Part shown: positions 1 through 11,154 of the stretch, one piece after another
How the letters are laid out: every line of letters starts with the position of its first letter
Position numbering within the stretch: position 1 is the stretch's first letter
NCBI GenBank assembly: GCA_029964075.1
Contig: CM057147.1
Location: forward strand, 11,243,513 to 11,307,512
Length of the DNA stretch: 64,000 bases
Direction: 5' to 3'
From: Patiria pectinifera
Taxonomy: Eukaryota > Echinodermata > Asteroidea > Valvatida > Asterinidae
Program-made: the position numbers and the translations under genes
The notes under the pieces: model-generated
Told to the model about the DNA's origin: nothing
The model's database searches: none
Seen by the model: the letters and a program-made list of their open reading frames with translations, nothing else

Positions 1-1065
1 ATATTCAAATGAATGGGTTCTTGGTAGACCTGACTCCTGCAATGTTGAGAAATCTGGGAGATGGGCTGGTGGTGGGTCAAGATGCTGACTTCCAGGTGAG
101 TCAACATGACCATGTAAATCCAGGAGTGAATCACATTGACATTCAAATGAATGGGTTCTTGGAAGACCTGACTTCCCCAATGCTGAGAACACTAGGAGAT
201 GGGCTGGTGGTGGGTCAAGATGCTGACATCTTGGTAAGTCAACATGAACTTGTAGATCCAGGTGTGAATCACATTGATACTTGAATGAATGGGTTCTTGG
301 AAGACCTGGCTCCTTCAATGCTGAGAGCACTAGGAGATGGACTTTTGCTGGGTTAAGATGCTGACTTCCAGGTGAGTCAACTTGATCTTGTAGATCCAGG
401 TGTGATTCACATTGATACTCGAATGAATGGGTTCTTGGTAGACCTGGCTCCTTCAATGCTGAGAGCACTAGGAGATGGACTTTTGCTGGGTTAAGATGCT
501 GACTTCCAGGTGAGTCAACTTGATCTTGTAGATCCAGGTGTGATTCACATTGATACTCAAATGAATGGGTTCTTGGAAAACCTGACTCCTCCAATGCTGA
601 GAACACTACGAGATGGACTTTTGCTGGGTTAAGATGCTGACTTCCAGGTGAGTCAACTTGATCTTGTAGATCCAGGTGTGAATCACATTGATACTCAAAT
701 GAATGGGTTCTTGGAAAACCCGACTTCCCCAAAATGAGAACACTAGGAGATGGGTTGGTGGTGGGTCAAGATGCTGACTTCTAGGTAAGTCAACATGACC
801 TTGTAGATCCAGGTGTGAATCACATTGATACTCAAATGAATGGGTTCTTGGTAGACCTGACTCCTCTAATGCTGAGAACCCTAGCAGATTGGCCGGTGGT
901 GGGTCAAGATGCTGACTTTCAGGTGAGTCAACATGACCTTGTAGGTCCGGGTGTAAATCACATTGATACTCAAATGAATGGGTTCTTGGTAGACCTGACT
1001 CCTCCAATGCTGCGAATTCTGGGAAACGGGATGGAGGTGGTGAAAGATGCTGACTATCATCATTT
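1..1065 (+). repeat. Array 1: 138-bp tandem repeat carrying an exon end and 5' splice site
   Basis: About eight copies with a 138-bp period (46 codons). Each reads MNGFLVDLTPPML...GQDADFQ, the module-end motif of this gene (compare SNGFTVDITPPE in exon 7), followed by a donor. Donor-like sites start at 96, 234, 372, 510, 648, 785 and 923 (GTGAGT or GTAAGT). The last copy is degenerate and has lost its donor. The exon end is phase 0 and matches the phase-0 start of the exon at 2298, so one copy is probably the true end of the preceding exon. Copies 3-5 carry an in-frame TAA, so reading through the whole array is not possible. The array may extend left of the window. Confidence 0.85.
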
Positions 1066-1074
1066 AGATTAGGT

Positions 1075-1590
1075 TTAAAATTAAATTATGTGGTGAATGA
1101 GATCTTAATGGAGCTGACACCCAAACCCTTGACGATTGGCTGATGATTGGTCAAGATACTGACTTGCAGATTAGTTGCATTATCATAATTGCAAGTTAAG
1201 ACTTCTTTCCTGTACCAATTGGCTCTACCTTTTGTTAGTGAGCGCATACAGGGATTATGGTCAATTACTGAAGTAGAAACCTTTGTATAATGCACATTCT
1301 GTTAATCAGCATTTGTTAAATGTTCATCAGCGTTTTGCTAAGCTCAGTGATGCTGAACTGAATAACATGGTGGACTAAATAAGTTCTCCACAATGCAGTA
1401 GAAAGTCTTAGGAATTGCTGCATTGTAAAAGAAGTGAAGTTTTTCTGAGGTTGAGCAATATTCTTCTGGTGGGTTGAACAAGTTTCTCTGTAGATTTTAT
1501 GCCGAGGCGGGTACTGCAACAGGAAAATTTGGCAACTGGATACGTACGAGGTATAGTAAAACAAATATAACATGGTTTGTTTTGGGTGGA
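1075..1590. other. Intron sequence, nothing recognised
   Basis: Unique-looking AT-rich intron between array 1 and the LINE tail. The short open frames show no family motif. Confidence 0.5.
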
Positions 1591-2152
1591 TAACTCTCTA
1601 ACAACGTTCAGGAAAGTCTTGAAGACGCATCTTTTTAAACAATAATTTTACTTTTAGTATGATGTGATCGCCCGCCCATGCTTTTTTACTTGTTTTTGAA
1701 GTCTTATGACACATCTTTATCTTTTCATCTTTTACTCTATGGTTTTTATGGGTCTTCTCAATGTTTAACTTATCTAGCTGTTTTAAGACGCATTTTTTAA
1801 ACAATAATTTCTTTTTCAGTATTATGTAATCGTCCGCTCAAGCCCTCTTACTTGTTTTTGAAGTTTTATGTCACTTCTTTATATTTTAATTTTTTTTATA
1901 TAGTTTTGATGGTTTCCTCCATTTTGTTATTGATCCAGCTGTTTTTACTGTTTTAAGTCTAACTTGTAAGTCTAACTTATAACGTTTTTGTACTTTTCAT
2001 GGCAATTTCATGTGTTTCTTAGGTAGGAATGTAAGATTCCTTTGTAAATTACTTCTCCCTTTTATAGATTTTTAAAATTTGTGAAGCGCTTTGAGAAATT
2101 TTGTGTAAAGCGCTATATAAGTGTCATCATTATTATTATTATTATTATAACT
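1590..2152 (+). mobile_element. LINE 3' end (5'-truncated), with duplicated 3' UTR
   Basis: It begins with the last codons of a non-LTR polymerase ORF: SLTTFRKVLKTHLFKQ then a stop near 1640, the common F+LKTHLF ending of CR1/L2-like ORF2. The following UTR is internally duplicated: about 165 bp starting AAGACGCAT(C)TTTTT at about 1622 recurs at about 1785. It ends with a GCGCTATATAAG signature and (ATT)n near 2115-2150. The same tail type is found on SINEs in this window. Confidence 0.6.
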
Positions 2153-2297
2153 GATATTAGCTCCCATCGGCATTGAAAGATGACCAACTAGTTCCCTTTG
2201 CCTAGCTTGTCTACTTCCAATCCTCGGGGAGCGAATGTTGACTGTCCATCCTCAAACCATGTTATATTTGTGTCATTTTCTTCCTTCATCTCCCTAG

Positions 2298-2418
2298 TCG
2301 CATTCTGATTATCTTGCTGTACATTGGGACTACTTTGATGATGAGTCTGGCATCGAGTCCTTTGAGTTGGCAATCTATGAGATGAAAGAAGGAAACAAAC
2401 ACAAGATCTTTCCATTGG
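2298..2418 (+). CDS. Exon 1: module 1, first half
   Basis: The acceptor is TCCCTAG and the donor GTAAGT; the exon is phase 0 in, phase 1 out. It encodes VHWDYFDDESGIESFELAIY, the tryptophan and DESGI core that opens each module. An in-frame TAG lies just before the acceptor, which fixes the 5' edge. Confidence 0.85.
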
Positions 2419-2507
2419 GTAAGTCCTGCTTTCTGAGATCCAGTGAAAACATTGCAGTATTAAATATTAGCTACTATTCCTTTTGGTTTTTACAGCATGA
2501 TGAGTGA

Positions 2508-2808
2508 TTGTAACCATGGATCCTCTACACAAGGATAAACGACTCCCCCAAATTCTGGTTACATGCGTGATACGGCACTCGGGCGTCGTGCGTGTGCATA
2601 TGTAAGATGCGCATGCACGCACGACTGCACAGTCGAATTTGTAGGGCGCCAGCTAGCTGTAGGGCGTGTGCGCGCACATTGTTCTACATGTTCTATTCGT
2701 TGTTCTATGCGCGGACTTGGCATATCACGCATGTAATCCGTTCCGTACATTTTGTACACAAGCTCAGATTAGTCGTTTATCCTTGTGTAGAGGATCCGTG
2801 GTGTAACA
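2508..2808. mobile_element. MITE with about 30-bp terminal inverted repeats
   Basis: The left arm GGATCCTCTACACAAGGATA (near 2519) is repeated inverted at 2772-2797. The GC-rich core is full of CpG and TGCGCA words. It lies inside intron 1 and codes for nothing recognisable. Confidence 0.75.
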
Positions 2809-2847
2809 CAGTATGGCATTTTCCATATTTTTTCTTATGTTTTTCAG

Positions 2848-3026
2848 ACAAAAATCCAAACAGCTTTGAACTGATTACTGACATCACGGCTCAATCCCAT
2901 GTACAAGATGGGCTGACACTGCAACCAGGGGCTCTGTACGTGACGCGAGTCAAGGCCAGGAACCAGGCCAAACTAGTTGCCTCTCATGAAACCAGTGGTA
3001 TCAAGGTGGATCCTAGCCCTCCTTTG
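2848..3026 (+). CDS. Exon 2: module 1, second half
   Basis: The acceptor is TTTTTCAG and the donor GTGAGT; phase 1 in, 0 out. It encodes LQPGALYVTRVKARNQAK and closes with TSGIKVDPSPPL, the variant of the module-end SNGF.VD.TPP. The mid-module intron splits the codon after the first half, as in the other modules. Confidence 0.87.
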
Positions 3027-3038
3027 GTGAGTAGAGTT

Positions 3039-3385
3039 AAGATAATAATGGGTATTTATAAAGTGCACGTTTCCACCATTATTGGTGCTCAAGTCGCTAC
3101 ATCATTAATACCCTGCTCATTGGGCTAATGAAACACTCCAAAGACCATCTCAGCTTTCTTAGGAGTATACAGCTCAATGCTGCCATTTCGGCGCAAAGCA
3201 GCTAAAATCAACCTCATCAACCATCTCTGCCTTCACATTTACTCCCTGGTGGGGAGAAGCAATGAGTGACAAAGTGCCTTGCCCGAGGGCACAGGCACCA
3301 TAGCCGCAGGCTGGACTCGAACCCACAACCTGCAGAATTACCGGCAGACTACAAATTCAATGCTCCAGGCCACGAGGTCACGACA
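3039..3385 (-). mobile_element. tRNA-derived SINE (family 1), minus strand
   Basis: On the minus strand a tRNA-like head (B-box complement GGACTCGAACCCACAACC near 3313) is followed by a body with CTTGCCCGAGGGCACAGGC and an AT-rich tail with GCACTTTATAAATA and ATTATT near 3040-3070. A second, interrupted copy lies at 46027-46590. Confidence 0.7.
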
Positions 3386-3642
3386 CTCCATGTTAAGATA
3401 GTGGGAGTATTTAGAGGTGTTGTGTTCAGAGAAAAGTGTTGTTTAACAAATGAGAGAATATATTCATACTCTCATTATTTACAACAAAACTGGATTGGCC
3501 ATTATCTTAAGGGGTAGGCCTACCTATTTTCAAGTTTGAACACACCATATTTTTTAATGTTTGATAGAAGTAAAAGAAACTTGCATCGTTGAAGGTTGCC
3601 AATATTGATTGTCACAGGACATTCTGAGGACACTGGACATAT

Positions 3643-4063
3643 GTGACCTGTTCTGTCAAAATCAGACTTTTCTGGGCATATGGTCAAAAATGAGTTTTTT
3701 GCATATTGTTAAAATATGTTCTTTTTCCTTTTAATAGGTGGTTTAATTTTTTAATCCGGTCATTCCTGTGCAAAGTTATGCTATTTTAAAGTTCATTGTG
3801 TTGAAAAGTAGAAAATGGCCACGAACGTCACAAAACAGTAATTTCTTTAACTGACGTATCTTAACAAATCGTCAAAAATACTACATTTAGAGTTCAACTT
3901 AGGGTTTCAAACTTTTATAGTACGTGTATATTTTAGACATGTTCAGGATTACAAATATGCACAAATTTGAAAATCGAAAAAAAATCACCCCCACAGTGTT
4001 TTTTAAGCCCTAACTCAATTTCAATCTCTGCCCAGAAGCGTCTGCTTTTGACAGAGCAGGTTG
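3643..4063. mobile_element. MITE, about 36-bp imperfect TIRs
   Basis: The left arm GACCTGTTCTGTCAAAATCA at about 3645 and the right arm TGACAGAGCAGGTTGAC at about 4047 are inverted repeats, both flanked inward by TTCTGGGCA. The interior is AT-rich with no reading frame of note. Confidence 0.6.
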
Positions 4064-4369
4064 ACTTTTGCCGTTCACATGTTGGAATATTGGTGTAAAA
4101 ACTAATGCACATTGCTATTGGGAGATCTGTCAGAGCTAGCTGACTTGTGCAGATTATGACTTTAATTAGTTTTTGGTCGCCTACGTGACGAGCCTACAGC
4201 TCACATTGAATAGTTGTCATGAGAGGGAAACCTTGTTATTAATCTGGACACAAGAGACAACCATTCGGAAGTGATGATTATCATTTTCATTGTACTTGAC
4301 GAGAGTCTTACATACTAATGTGTCTTTGTAGTATGTAAAATATTTTGATCCATTTGATTTTGATTAAAG

Positions 4370-4529
4370 ATGAGATATGTCCGTGGAGGCAATCTGGATG
4401 GAGAAGTGGAAGAAATCATCAATGGATATTTGTATCAGAACAGTCTCAGCACCATCCAAGCCTCCTGGCTGGCTGTCGATGGACAGAGTGGCATCAAGAG
4501 CTACTGGGTGGCTGTGGGAACTGCTCCAT
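4370..4529 (+). CDS. Exon 3: module 2, first half
   Basis: The acceptor is GATTAAAG and the donor GTCAGT; phase 0 in, 1 out. It encodes RYVRGGNLDGEVEEIINGYL then SWLAVDGQSGIKSYWVAVGT, the SGI.SY...GT.P core. The ATG at its first codon is internal, not a start, because the upstream exons are in phase. Confidence 0.87.
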
Positions 4530-4725
4530 GTCAGTATAACATTTTGGTGTACAGCTAGCTTTGTGTACAACAAGCTAGATATATTGGCTGAAAATTGCTC
4601 CAGTTGGAGACGATGAGCTGTTATATATCAGCTTTATGTTAATTGAACACTGTTTTAAGTCTGTCTGTTAAAAGTTGTTCATGGTCATGTTTTCCTTGTG
4701 ATTGATGTGACGATCGTCATTTAGG

Positions 4726-5389
4726 GTCAGTCAAAACAAAGGAAACCCAAATGATGCCCCCTATTTTTTAAAGAAGTTCTGCATGTAGCGCTTTCCAGAT
4801 CTAAGATAAGAAAGCCCAATTAATAAGCTTTCTTTTAGTGGAAGAATCATTCAAATTACTCATGTACTTTGCTAGTTATGGACTGTTAAACACAAACACC
4901 GTTTTTTAACCTTGTTTGCGGATCACAATAAAGGTAAGTGATATTTTTCAGCAAAAACAAAAACTATTCACATATCAAAAAACACACCAGAACACTCTCT
5001 TAACCATGCTAACCGGCACTTATCACAGCATTTATTTAAAAACCTACTGCTTCCAACATTAAAATAACATGCTATAATTTCAAGAGTTTATAGTCTTGCC
5101 CTGCCTTCTACTTGGCTACCCGGAGCCTTATGGGATTATTCTGATATCATGCTTTCATTTTTACTGAAATATCACGCACCTTAAATGTGATCTGCGGACA
5201 AGGGTAAAAAAAATGTTGTTTGTGTTCCAATTCCATAAATGGAAAGTACATGAGCAATTTGAATGATTCTTGTACTAAAAGAAAGCTTATTAATTGGGCT
5301 TCCCATATCTTAGATCTGGATAGCACCACATGCAGAACTTCTTTTAAAAATAGGGGGCACCATTTGGGTTTCCTTTGTTTTGACTCAAC
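4726..5389. mobile_element. Foldback element with about 200-bp inverted arms
   Basis: The left end GTCAGTCAAAACAAAGGAAA is mirrored by TTTCCTTTGTTTTGACTCAA at about 5370-5386. Pairing continues through AGATCTAAGATA...AAGCCCAATTAATAAGCTTT and its complement near 5281-5320. The middle has no coding capacity. It fills most of intron 3. Confidence 0.8.
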
Positions 5390-5617
5390 CTGTAGAGTAA
5401 ACAGAGTTGTAATTTATTCCTTCATATGTCACATCTAATGTTCATTACAAGTCAGGTCATGAGTATTGAACAGGAGATGAACTACAAACAAACAGATGCC
5501 TTTTGTCATAGCTCAGTAGAATAGCTTGTGACTTGAAACTGAAGGACTTACGATTCTTGTGTGAAGAATTATGAGGATGGTTGTCTGATATTTTGATAAA
5601 TGATGTTTTTGTTCTAG

Positions 5618-5842
5618 ATTCTGAAGACATCCAACAGTTCACCTCCCTGGGCTCTAAGAGAAGCTGTGTCCTATCAGACCTGAATCTCCAACTTACTGAC
5701 CCATCAACATGCAGTGATGAGGCATTCACTGTGGGTTGTCAGCCCATCTACTACGTGTGTGTCAAGAGTCAGAATGGCGCAGGAGCATTCAGTGATGTCA
5801 TTTGCTCCTCACCGATCAGAGTGGTGGAGGAAGATCAGACAG
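5618..5842 (+). CDS. Exon 4: module 2, second half
   Basis: The acceptor is TGTTCTAG and the donor GTTGGT; phase 1 in, 1 out. It encodes CQPIYYVCVKSQNGAGAFS then CSSPIRVVEEDQT. It has extra cysteines compared with neighbouring modules, and the usual TPP end is replaced by SSPIRVVEE. Confidence 0.87.
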
Positions 5843-7387
5843 GTTGGTTGTTAAAATTATAATTTTGGAAAATGTGATATCTGCTTTCAATGTCAAGGCT
5901 GAAAATTGGAAGTACAAACCTGCTTTCTGCAGTTGTGGTATTTGCAGTCTAAGCGAGCAAATATTATTGTTTGAAGCACCAAGAGGCAATCAGACACACA
6001 AAGGCACACAGACTGTTATGTTTTACTATAGGTTCCGTGCGCCAGCAAAAGAGGGTGCCCTTTTACCACTTTTGAGAGCCCCTTGGATGGGTCACACAGA
6101 GTGTGCGTACTGTACTGTTGTGGTTCGCGCCAAGTATGCACGACTTCCTGAATGTGCCAAAGCTGTTAGCCACAGCGACTTTTCGCTTGGGCATCAGGTG
6201 TCGTCGTCACATGAATACATTTGAATTCATCTTGGGATGGTTTCCCAGACTAATTCCGCCCCCAATAACTTTGGATCATTTGAAATACGCAGTGGATGGA
6301 CCGAGAACCAGTCTAGGTCTCCTCCAACTCTCCTTTTCTGGCCGTTGAAGGGGTACTTGTGCATGGAGCCCATACTCCCGAGGACAATGCTTTATGCTTC
6401 CGTTTGTCCCTGTAATATAACACTATCCCAAAGACTAAGCACACAAACTTACTACAGAGGACCGTTTCCAACAAAAGACCGAACTCCTGAGAACTGATAG
6501 GATCTGTTGTTCTTTGTGTGTTGGTCTTCGGGGTTATGTAAAACACATACACCCAGTCGTATTCACACCGTCGATCAGAGACATCCTATTGTCCCTCTTT
6601 TGTTTGTACCTTAAATTTTTAGGAAGTCTCCCATATGTTTTGTACACGACCCCAATCGCGGGCGTATGCTGGGAATTGCGGACGATATTGTTCTCTTTTG
6701 TTCTCTGGCAGTTTTCGTCCACGATTTGAATGCCTGAACATGCCCACCTAGTCTGGTTTTACTATGCTTCCATAGACATAATTGTTCCCTTCTTTTGTTT
6801 TTACTGTTTGGACTTCTAAAAGTACTTTTTAAAAATGTCCTGACACATTGGTACTCTTAACCATACATGTACATCAAATCTACTCAAAATCTAACACAGC
6901 GTACCTGATGTACATGACTTTGAAATTGATTACACTCCTATGAACAGGTACAAGCCAGCTAGACTGGTTCCCTGACCTTACAATTCAAGGACGTCCATAC
7001 ATTGCTCTGTTTCATCTTAAGTGGGGCCAGGGAACCAGACTACAGGAACTTGATTGCTTTTGTTTTGTTTTTTCAGGATCTACGAACACAAAACTTCAAA
7101 CAAGTCAGGGTAATAATATTTGCTATAAAATGCTGACCCCCCAATCCATCCATTTCTGAAACTTACAGCAAAAGCAAAATTGTGTATATTCCCTGTAAGT
7201 GCTAGCTTAAGGACCAAGACGTTGCAATTTGGCCTGACATTCCAGTTATGTGCCTGACATTACAGTTTGGTTTTCTTGTACGGGTAGGTTAACATTTTTG
7301 TAGATTTAGTAAAGTTCACAGCTTTGCAGTAGTTTGTTTGAGTACATTATACAACTCCATCTACCCGTTTTTTTTTTTTTTTGGTAG
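5843..7387. other. Intron 4, old repeats only
   Basis: About 6235-6370 is an inverted relative of 18595-18790 (shared words include CCCCCAATAACTTTGGAT and its complement). The stretch GTGCGCCAGCAAAAGAGGG near 6038 resembles the left end of the repeat at 52952. The rest shows nothing I recognise; a T-run near 7368 forms the polypyrimidine tract of exon 5. Confidence 0.5.
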
Positions 7388-7476
7388 GTTATGTGACTGA
7401 TGGCCCAAGTATGGTACAGGATATAGATGCACAACACGAGAAAACAACAGTCTCCATCTGGTTTGATGACTTTGAG
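7388..7476 (+). CDS. Exon 5: module 3 opening
   Basis: A T-rich tract and TAG acceptor precede it and the donor is GTAAAA; phase 1 in, 0 out. It encodes GYVTDGPSMVQDIDAQHEK and TTVSIWFDDFE. This is the linker and first tryptophan strand of a module whose ESGI part is in the next exon. Confidence 0.82.
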
Positions 7477-8061
7477 GTAAAATGTTTCTCTTAATGGCCT
7501 TGATCTTTTTATGTGTAATTTTTAAAGTCTTGCTGAATAAATATGTTCCATACCTTTTTCATTTATGTATTTGAATAGTTCCCAACTTCATGTTGCTTTA
7601 TGCAAATTGTTATGTAAGCAAATTGTATAGCTCCTCAATTCCTCATTATGTGATCTAGTCTATAGACAAATCCAACGGCAGCCATTTCTGCGGTGGCACA
7701 AGATTCGCTCGAGTCATGCTCTGGTAGTACTCACGCCCCCTGAGCTCTTTCGACCAATAGGAATACCACAGTGCGTGTACGCCTCATCTTTAAGAAAGCG
7801 TGCAGCATGCGTGTGAGCGTTACACCACCGCAGTTCCGCCGCAGTAAAAGCTTTTAATTCTTGTCGCCAGATTCCACTACAGTGAACTGAATTTTCATCA
7901 AAGTGAATTTTCTGTGTTGATTTCAGTCCTTGAAACTGAATTTGCTCAGAAACATGTTAATATTAAAATTGTAATTACTAATTGCAGAGTTATCATTAGT
8001 ATGCATCAATGGTGGCATTATCTATATAAAAAAGAGTGATATTTTTATTTGTTAACCACAG
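7477..8061. other. Intron 5, nothing recognised
   Basis: Contains a CpG-richer stretch at about 7670-7860 (GCCATTTCTGCGGTGGCAC...) that may be an old mobile-element remnant. No structure was established. Confidence 0.4.
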
Positions 8062-8179
8062 AGCCAACTGCATGGCATCTCTCACTATGAATGGGCAGTG
8101 GGTACAACCCCTGGGGGTGAGGACGTCCAACCTATGACCTCTGATGGAATAGTGCCTGGCAGTGATGACGATGTGCAAG
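8062..8179 (+). CDS. Exon 6: module 3, GT.PG strand
   Basis: The acceptor is TAACCACAG and the donor GTATGG; phase 0 in, 1 out. It encodes SQLHGISHYEWAVGTTPGGE then DVQPMTSDG. HGISHYEWAVGTTPGG is the best match in the window to the module core. Confidence 0.87.
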
Positions 8180-8465
8180 GTATGGTTGCCAAAGTGTTGC
8201 GTGTTAATTACTTGGATGAGATGGATGTTTAACCCCAAAGTTTATCTAGATGTCTGGTGCACAGGCTCATCTCCATGAAGCCCCTATCACATAACTCACT
8301 GAGGGGTTGATGACAGGTGGTAATTTCAGTTGTGAAGGATGTTTGATGTGCACACAATGTGTATCCTACTGGCAGTCTTTGTACATTGTGACGTAAGATT
8401 AAAACATAGACTGAGACATATTGGACGGGAAAAGCGAAGGTAGGATGGTTTGTTCAAAACTCAGC

Positions 8466-10140
8466 TCGGTCCACTCTTTGCAGCCCCTCTGGGAGGGCTA
8501 GGTCTCTCTTGACTCCAGCTTTGTTGGCAGAACACCACTATAACAAACACGACAGGGTCCATTAAAAATGTTCCTTATAGCGGTTGTTTGTTTTAGTATG
8601 TTTAGCAATTGTTGTACCATCGGGAACACTTTTGGGGGGAATTTGTCCAATGTTTTCATGGGCCATTTCCATCAGTCGATCACCTCTCCACTGTTGTAGG
8701 TTCATTCCTGCTTTGTGCGTGGCTTCTTGGTCCACTAGTCTTTGCAGCCCCTCTGAGAGGTCTCCCTAGGTCTCTCTTTGAGTCCAGCTTTGTAGGCAGA
8801 GAGGGCCAATTCCGTCATACTTCAGAACGATGAGTAGAGAGGGAGTTGTTTTAGCTGGATCAGGGGAGGAGCATCTGGTGGCAGCTGTGCATTCACGTGT
8901 GGGCGGTCGTTATCATATCTTAGAAAGATCGGCTCATTCTGGGAAAACATGTTCTCGCACTTGTGTGCTGTTGCCGCCAGGAATTCCCCGAACTTCTCTC
9001 TAAACGGTCTCAAACACAATAAGATGATGTATCAGTCCAACCTCACCAGAAACGCAAAAGTTATATTGCAATTGCGACCACGTTGACCACTCTTCTAGCT
9101 GGGGCTCCACGAAGGGCTTGTCTGAACGAACGTCTTGTCCGCACGTAGCCTGTCTCGTTGTTGAAGACACAGTAGGCTAACACACCATGGTGTAGAAACC
9201 ACTGTCTGTACTCAGTGACCATGTTAAGTACACCTTGGGAGTTCCTTGCTTCAGGCACGTCCTCTGCTAGCTTCAGGCTCATCAACATGCCATCCAAAGC
9301 TCGAGCAATAGTGCTGGAAGAAACAGGGGGCTTGTCAGGGAGGGCATAGTCTGGGTCTTCTTTCGTTTGCTTTAGAGTTAGAAGGGGCTCAAGTCTAGCA
9401 GGTGTTGAAGCTCATTCCTCATTTCTTCGTCCATCTTGATGTTGTGAGCCCCTCCTGTGGGCAGTCTTTGACGGCGACCAGTGCGTAGATACTTGACCAC
9501 GATGGATCTGGCAGTCGCTCTCTTGAATCCCAGAGTATCCGCTAGCTCTTGAAAATCGGCGTTGTTGTTCTCAAATGCCTCGATCAGTCTCTCCCTATCC
9601 ACATTTTGTACCCTACGGTAATTTTCACAGGCTGCCATCTTGTCTGTATGAACACTAAATTTAAGAGAGGTTTGCATATACGGATTGAAGATATCATATA
9701 TGCTGAGATACTCGCCCAAACTTTTATTGGAACATAGATATGCAGGAATGTCTTAAAAGATGCTCGAAAGTATTTGAACTATGTTTACCCATTAATGAAA
9801 ACAAATGCCCGATCAACTCTCTTACTCCTGATTTAGACGAAATTGAATGAACATTGCGATTCTTTTAATTTGAATGCATCCTTTACAGGAAAGAGGCGAA
9901 GCTAAAAGATGATGCCATACCTGGATCGTGAAATTGAATGATTTTTTTTTATTGTCGAATGACGATCTGTGTGATCTTTCAATTTCAATCTACATTGAAT
10001 GAACCAGGCGTTCAACTGAATGAAACTTGTTGAAATTGGCCGGAAAAACCTATAGAATTTGCTATTTTGGGAACCTAAGGGGACGTTGGTTATAGCCAAT
10101 TGTTTGTTATAGCTGTGTTCGTTATAGCGGCGTTTCACTG
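8466..10140 (-). mobile_element. Decayed IS630/Tc1-mariner-like DNA transposon
   Basis: Three minus-strand fragments resemble an IS630-like transposase in order. An N-terminal helix-turn-helix lies at 9378-9719 (ADTLGFKRATARSIVVKYL, with a downstream RRQRLPTGGAHN). The middle is at 9061-9297 (DGMLMSLKLAEDVPEARNSQ, with VFNNETGY where the family usually has a catalytic Asp). A C-terminal part is at 8822-9019 (RYDNDRPHVNAQLPPDAP, matching the family's YDNARPHVN). The gene is split by frame changes and looks dead. The right end GTTATAGCGGCGTTTCACTG (near 10120) resembles the left-side CACTATAACAAACACGAC (about 8535) in inverted form. A stretch of about 65 bp at 8466 recurs at 8731, so the left side is partly duplicated. 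Confidence 0.7.
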
Positions 10141-10193
10141 TACTGAGACATGCAGTGTCATCTTTGGTTTGATTGCACATATAGGATTGGCAG

Positions 10194-10375
10194 GCAAAGG
10201 CAAGGCCCAGTCCCCTCTGCCCCTGAAGCATGGAGTGTCTTACTACAGCACACTACGAGCCATCACCAATGCAGACAATGTCTTAGAATCCACCTCCAAT
10301 GGCTTCACAGTGGACATCACTCCACCAGAGATTATGATCACTGACCTGGGCCAGTATGATGCAAGCGTAGGCCTG
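10194..10375 (+). CDS. Exon 7: module 3, second half
   Basis: The acceptor is GGATTGGCAG and the donor GTGAGT; phase 1 in, 0 out. It encodes HGVSYYSTLRAITNADNVLE then STSNGFTVDITPPEIM and DASVGL. This is the closest in-window relative of the array 1 repeat. The transposon upstream ends only about 50 bp before the acceptor. Confidence 0.88.
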
Positions 10376-10682
10376 GTGAGTGGATTATCTTGGCTGCCTG
10401 AAATCCAAAATCATTATCAATATTCTCACTTTTTGTACAGAGTATGTCCTCCATGCAGCAGCGTAGATGGTGCTTCATCACCACTTACTAGAGCCCCAGT
10501 ATAACACGAGGGACACACCACTTGGGTGAACAGTTATTGTGCGAAGTTTACATGGCTTATTTTCATCCGAATATGCACGAACCCATATAGCATCTTGGCA
10601 TAAACATCAGGGCCCAATTTCATAGAGCTGCTTAAGCATATAAAACGTTACGATGAGTTTAATGAAATCGGGTGCAGGTAAG

Positions 10683-10866
10683 CAAGGGCGGATCGGGGGG
10701 GGGGGGGCATGCCCTCCCCCCGCCCCAAAAAAGTGAACCCAATATTTTTTTTTTTTAGGCGGCCCCATAACCCCTCACAGTATTTTTTTGGCCCCACTTT
10801 TTGGGGGACCAAAATTTTTTTGGGCCCCTCCCCCCAAAAAAATTGTGTTCTGGATCCGCCCTTGCA
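10683..10866. mobile_element. Short GC-rich MITE with G and C runs
   Basis: The ends GCAAGGGCGGATC and GATCCGCCCTTGC are inverted repeats. The interior is a hairpin-like run of G, C, A and T homopolymers (GGCCCC, AAAATTTTTTT). It is in intron 7. Confidence 0.7.
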
Positions 10867-10955
10867 GATCAGTAGCAAATCTACAAACTAAACGGACACA
10901 TTAAAAGTGTCCAAGGTTCACATTCAGCCATGGTTTGTTTGTGCTTTATGAACAG

Positions 10956-11154
10956 AGCTTAGACGGTGGACGTCACCTGTATCAGTCTAACACAGACTCC
11001 ATCGATGCCATGTGGGATGTGAATGAAGGAGAAAGTGACATCATGACTACTTATTTCTCCATGGGTCGCTATCCAGGGAGTGGAGATGTCTTCCCTGTGA
11101 CTGCAACTAATAAATCCTACATTCCATCAGCGCTGATGACTCCGGCAAACATAG
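10956..11154 (+). CDS. Exon 8: module 4, first half
   Basis: The acceptor is TATGAACAG and the donor GTATAA; phase 0 in, 1 out. It encodes SIDAMWDVNEGESDIMTTYF and MGRYPGSGDVFP. The ESGI core is diverged to ESDI and GT.PG to GRYPGSGD, but spacing from the tryptophan is kept. Confidence 0.86.

Noticed and set aside
9-284. Independent small gene starting MNGFLVDLTP
   Set aside because: The Met is internal to a module-end motif and the frame crosses a donor site; it is part of the tandem array.
2592-3128. 178-codon open frame covering exon 2 as one long exon
   Set aside because: Its first 85 codons lie in a MITE and upstream intron; only 2848-3026 matches the module and has splice sites.
10648-10891. 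Open frames through the G/C-run MITE
   Set aside because: Homopolymer translations on both strands inside a palindromic element.
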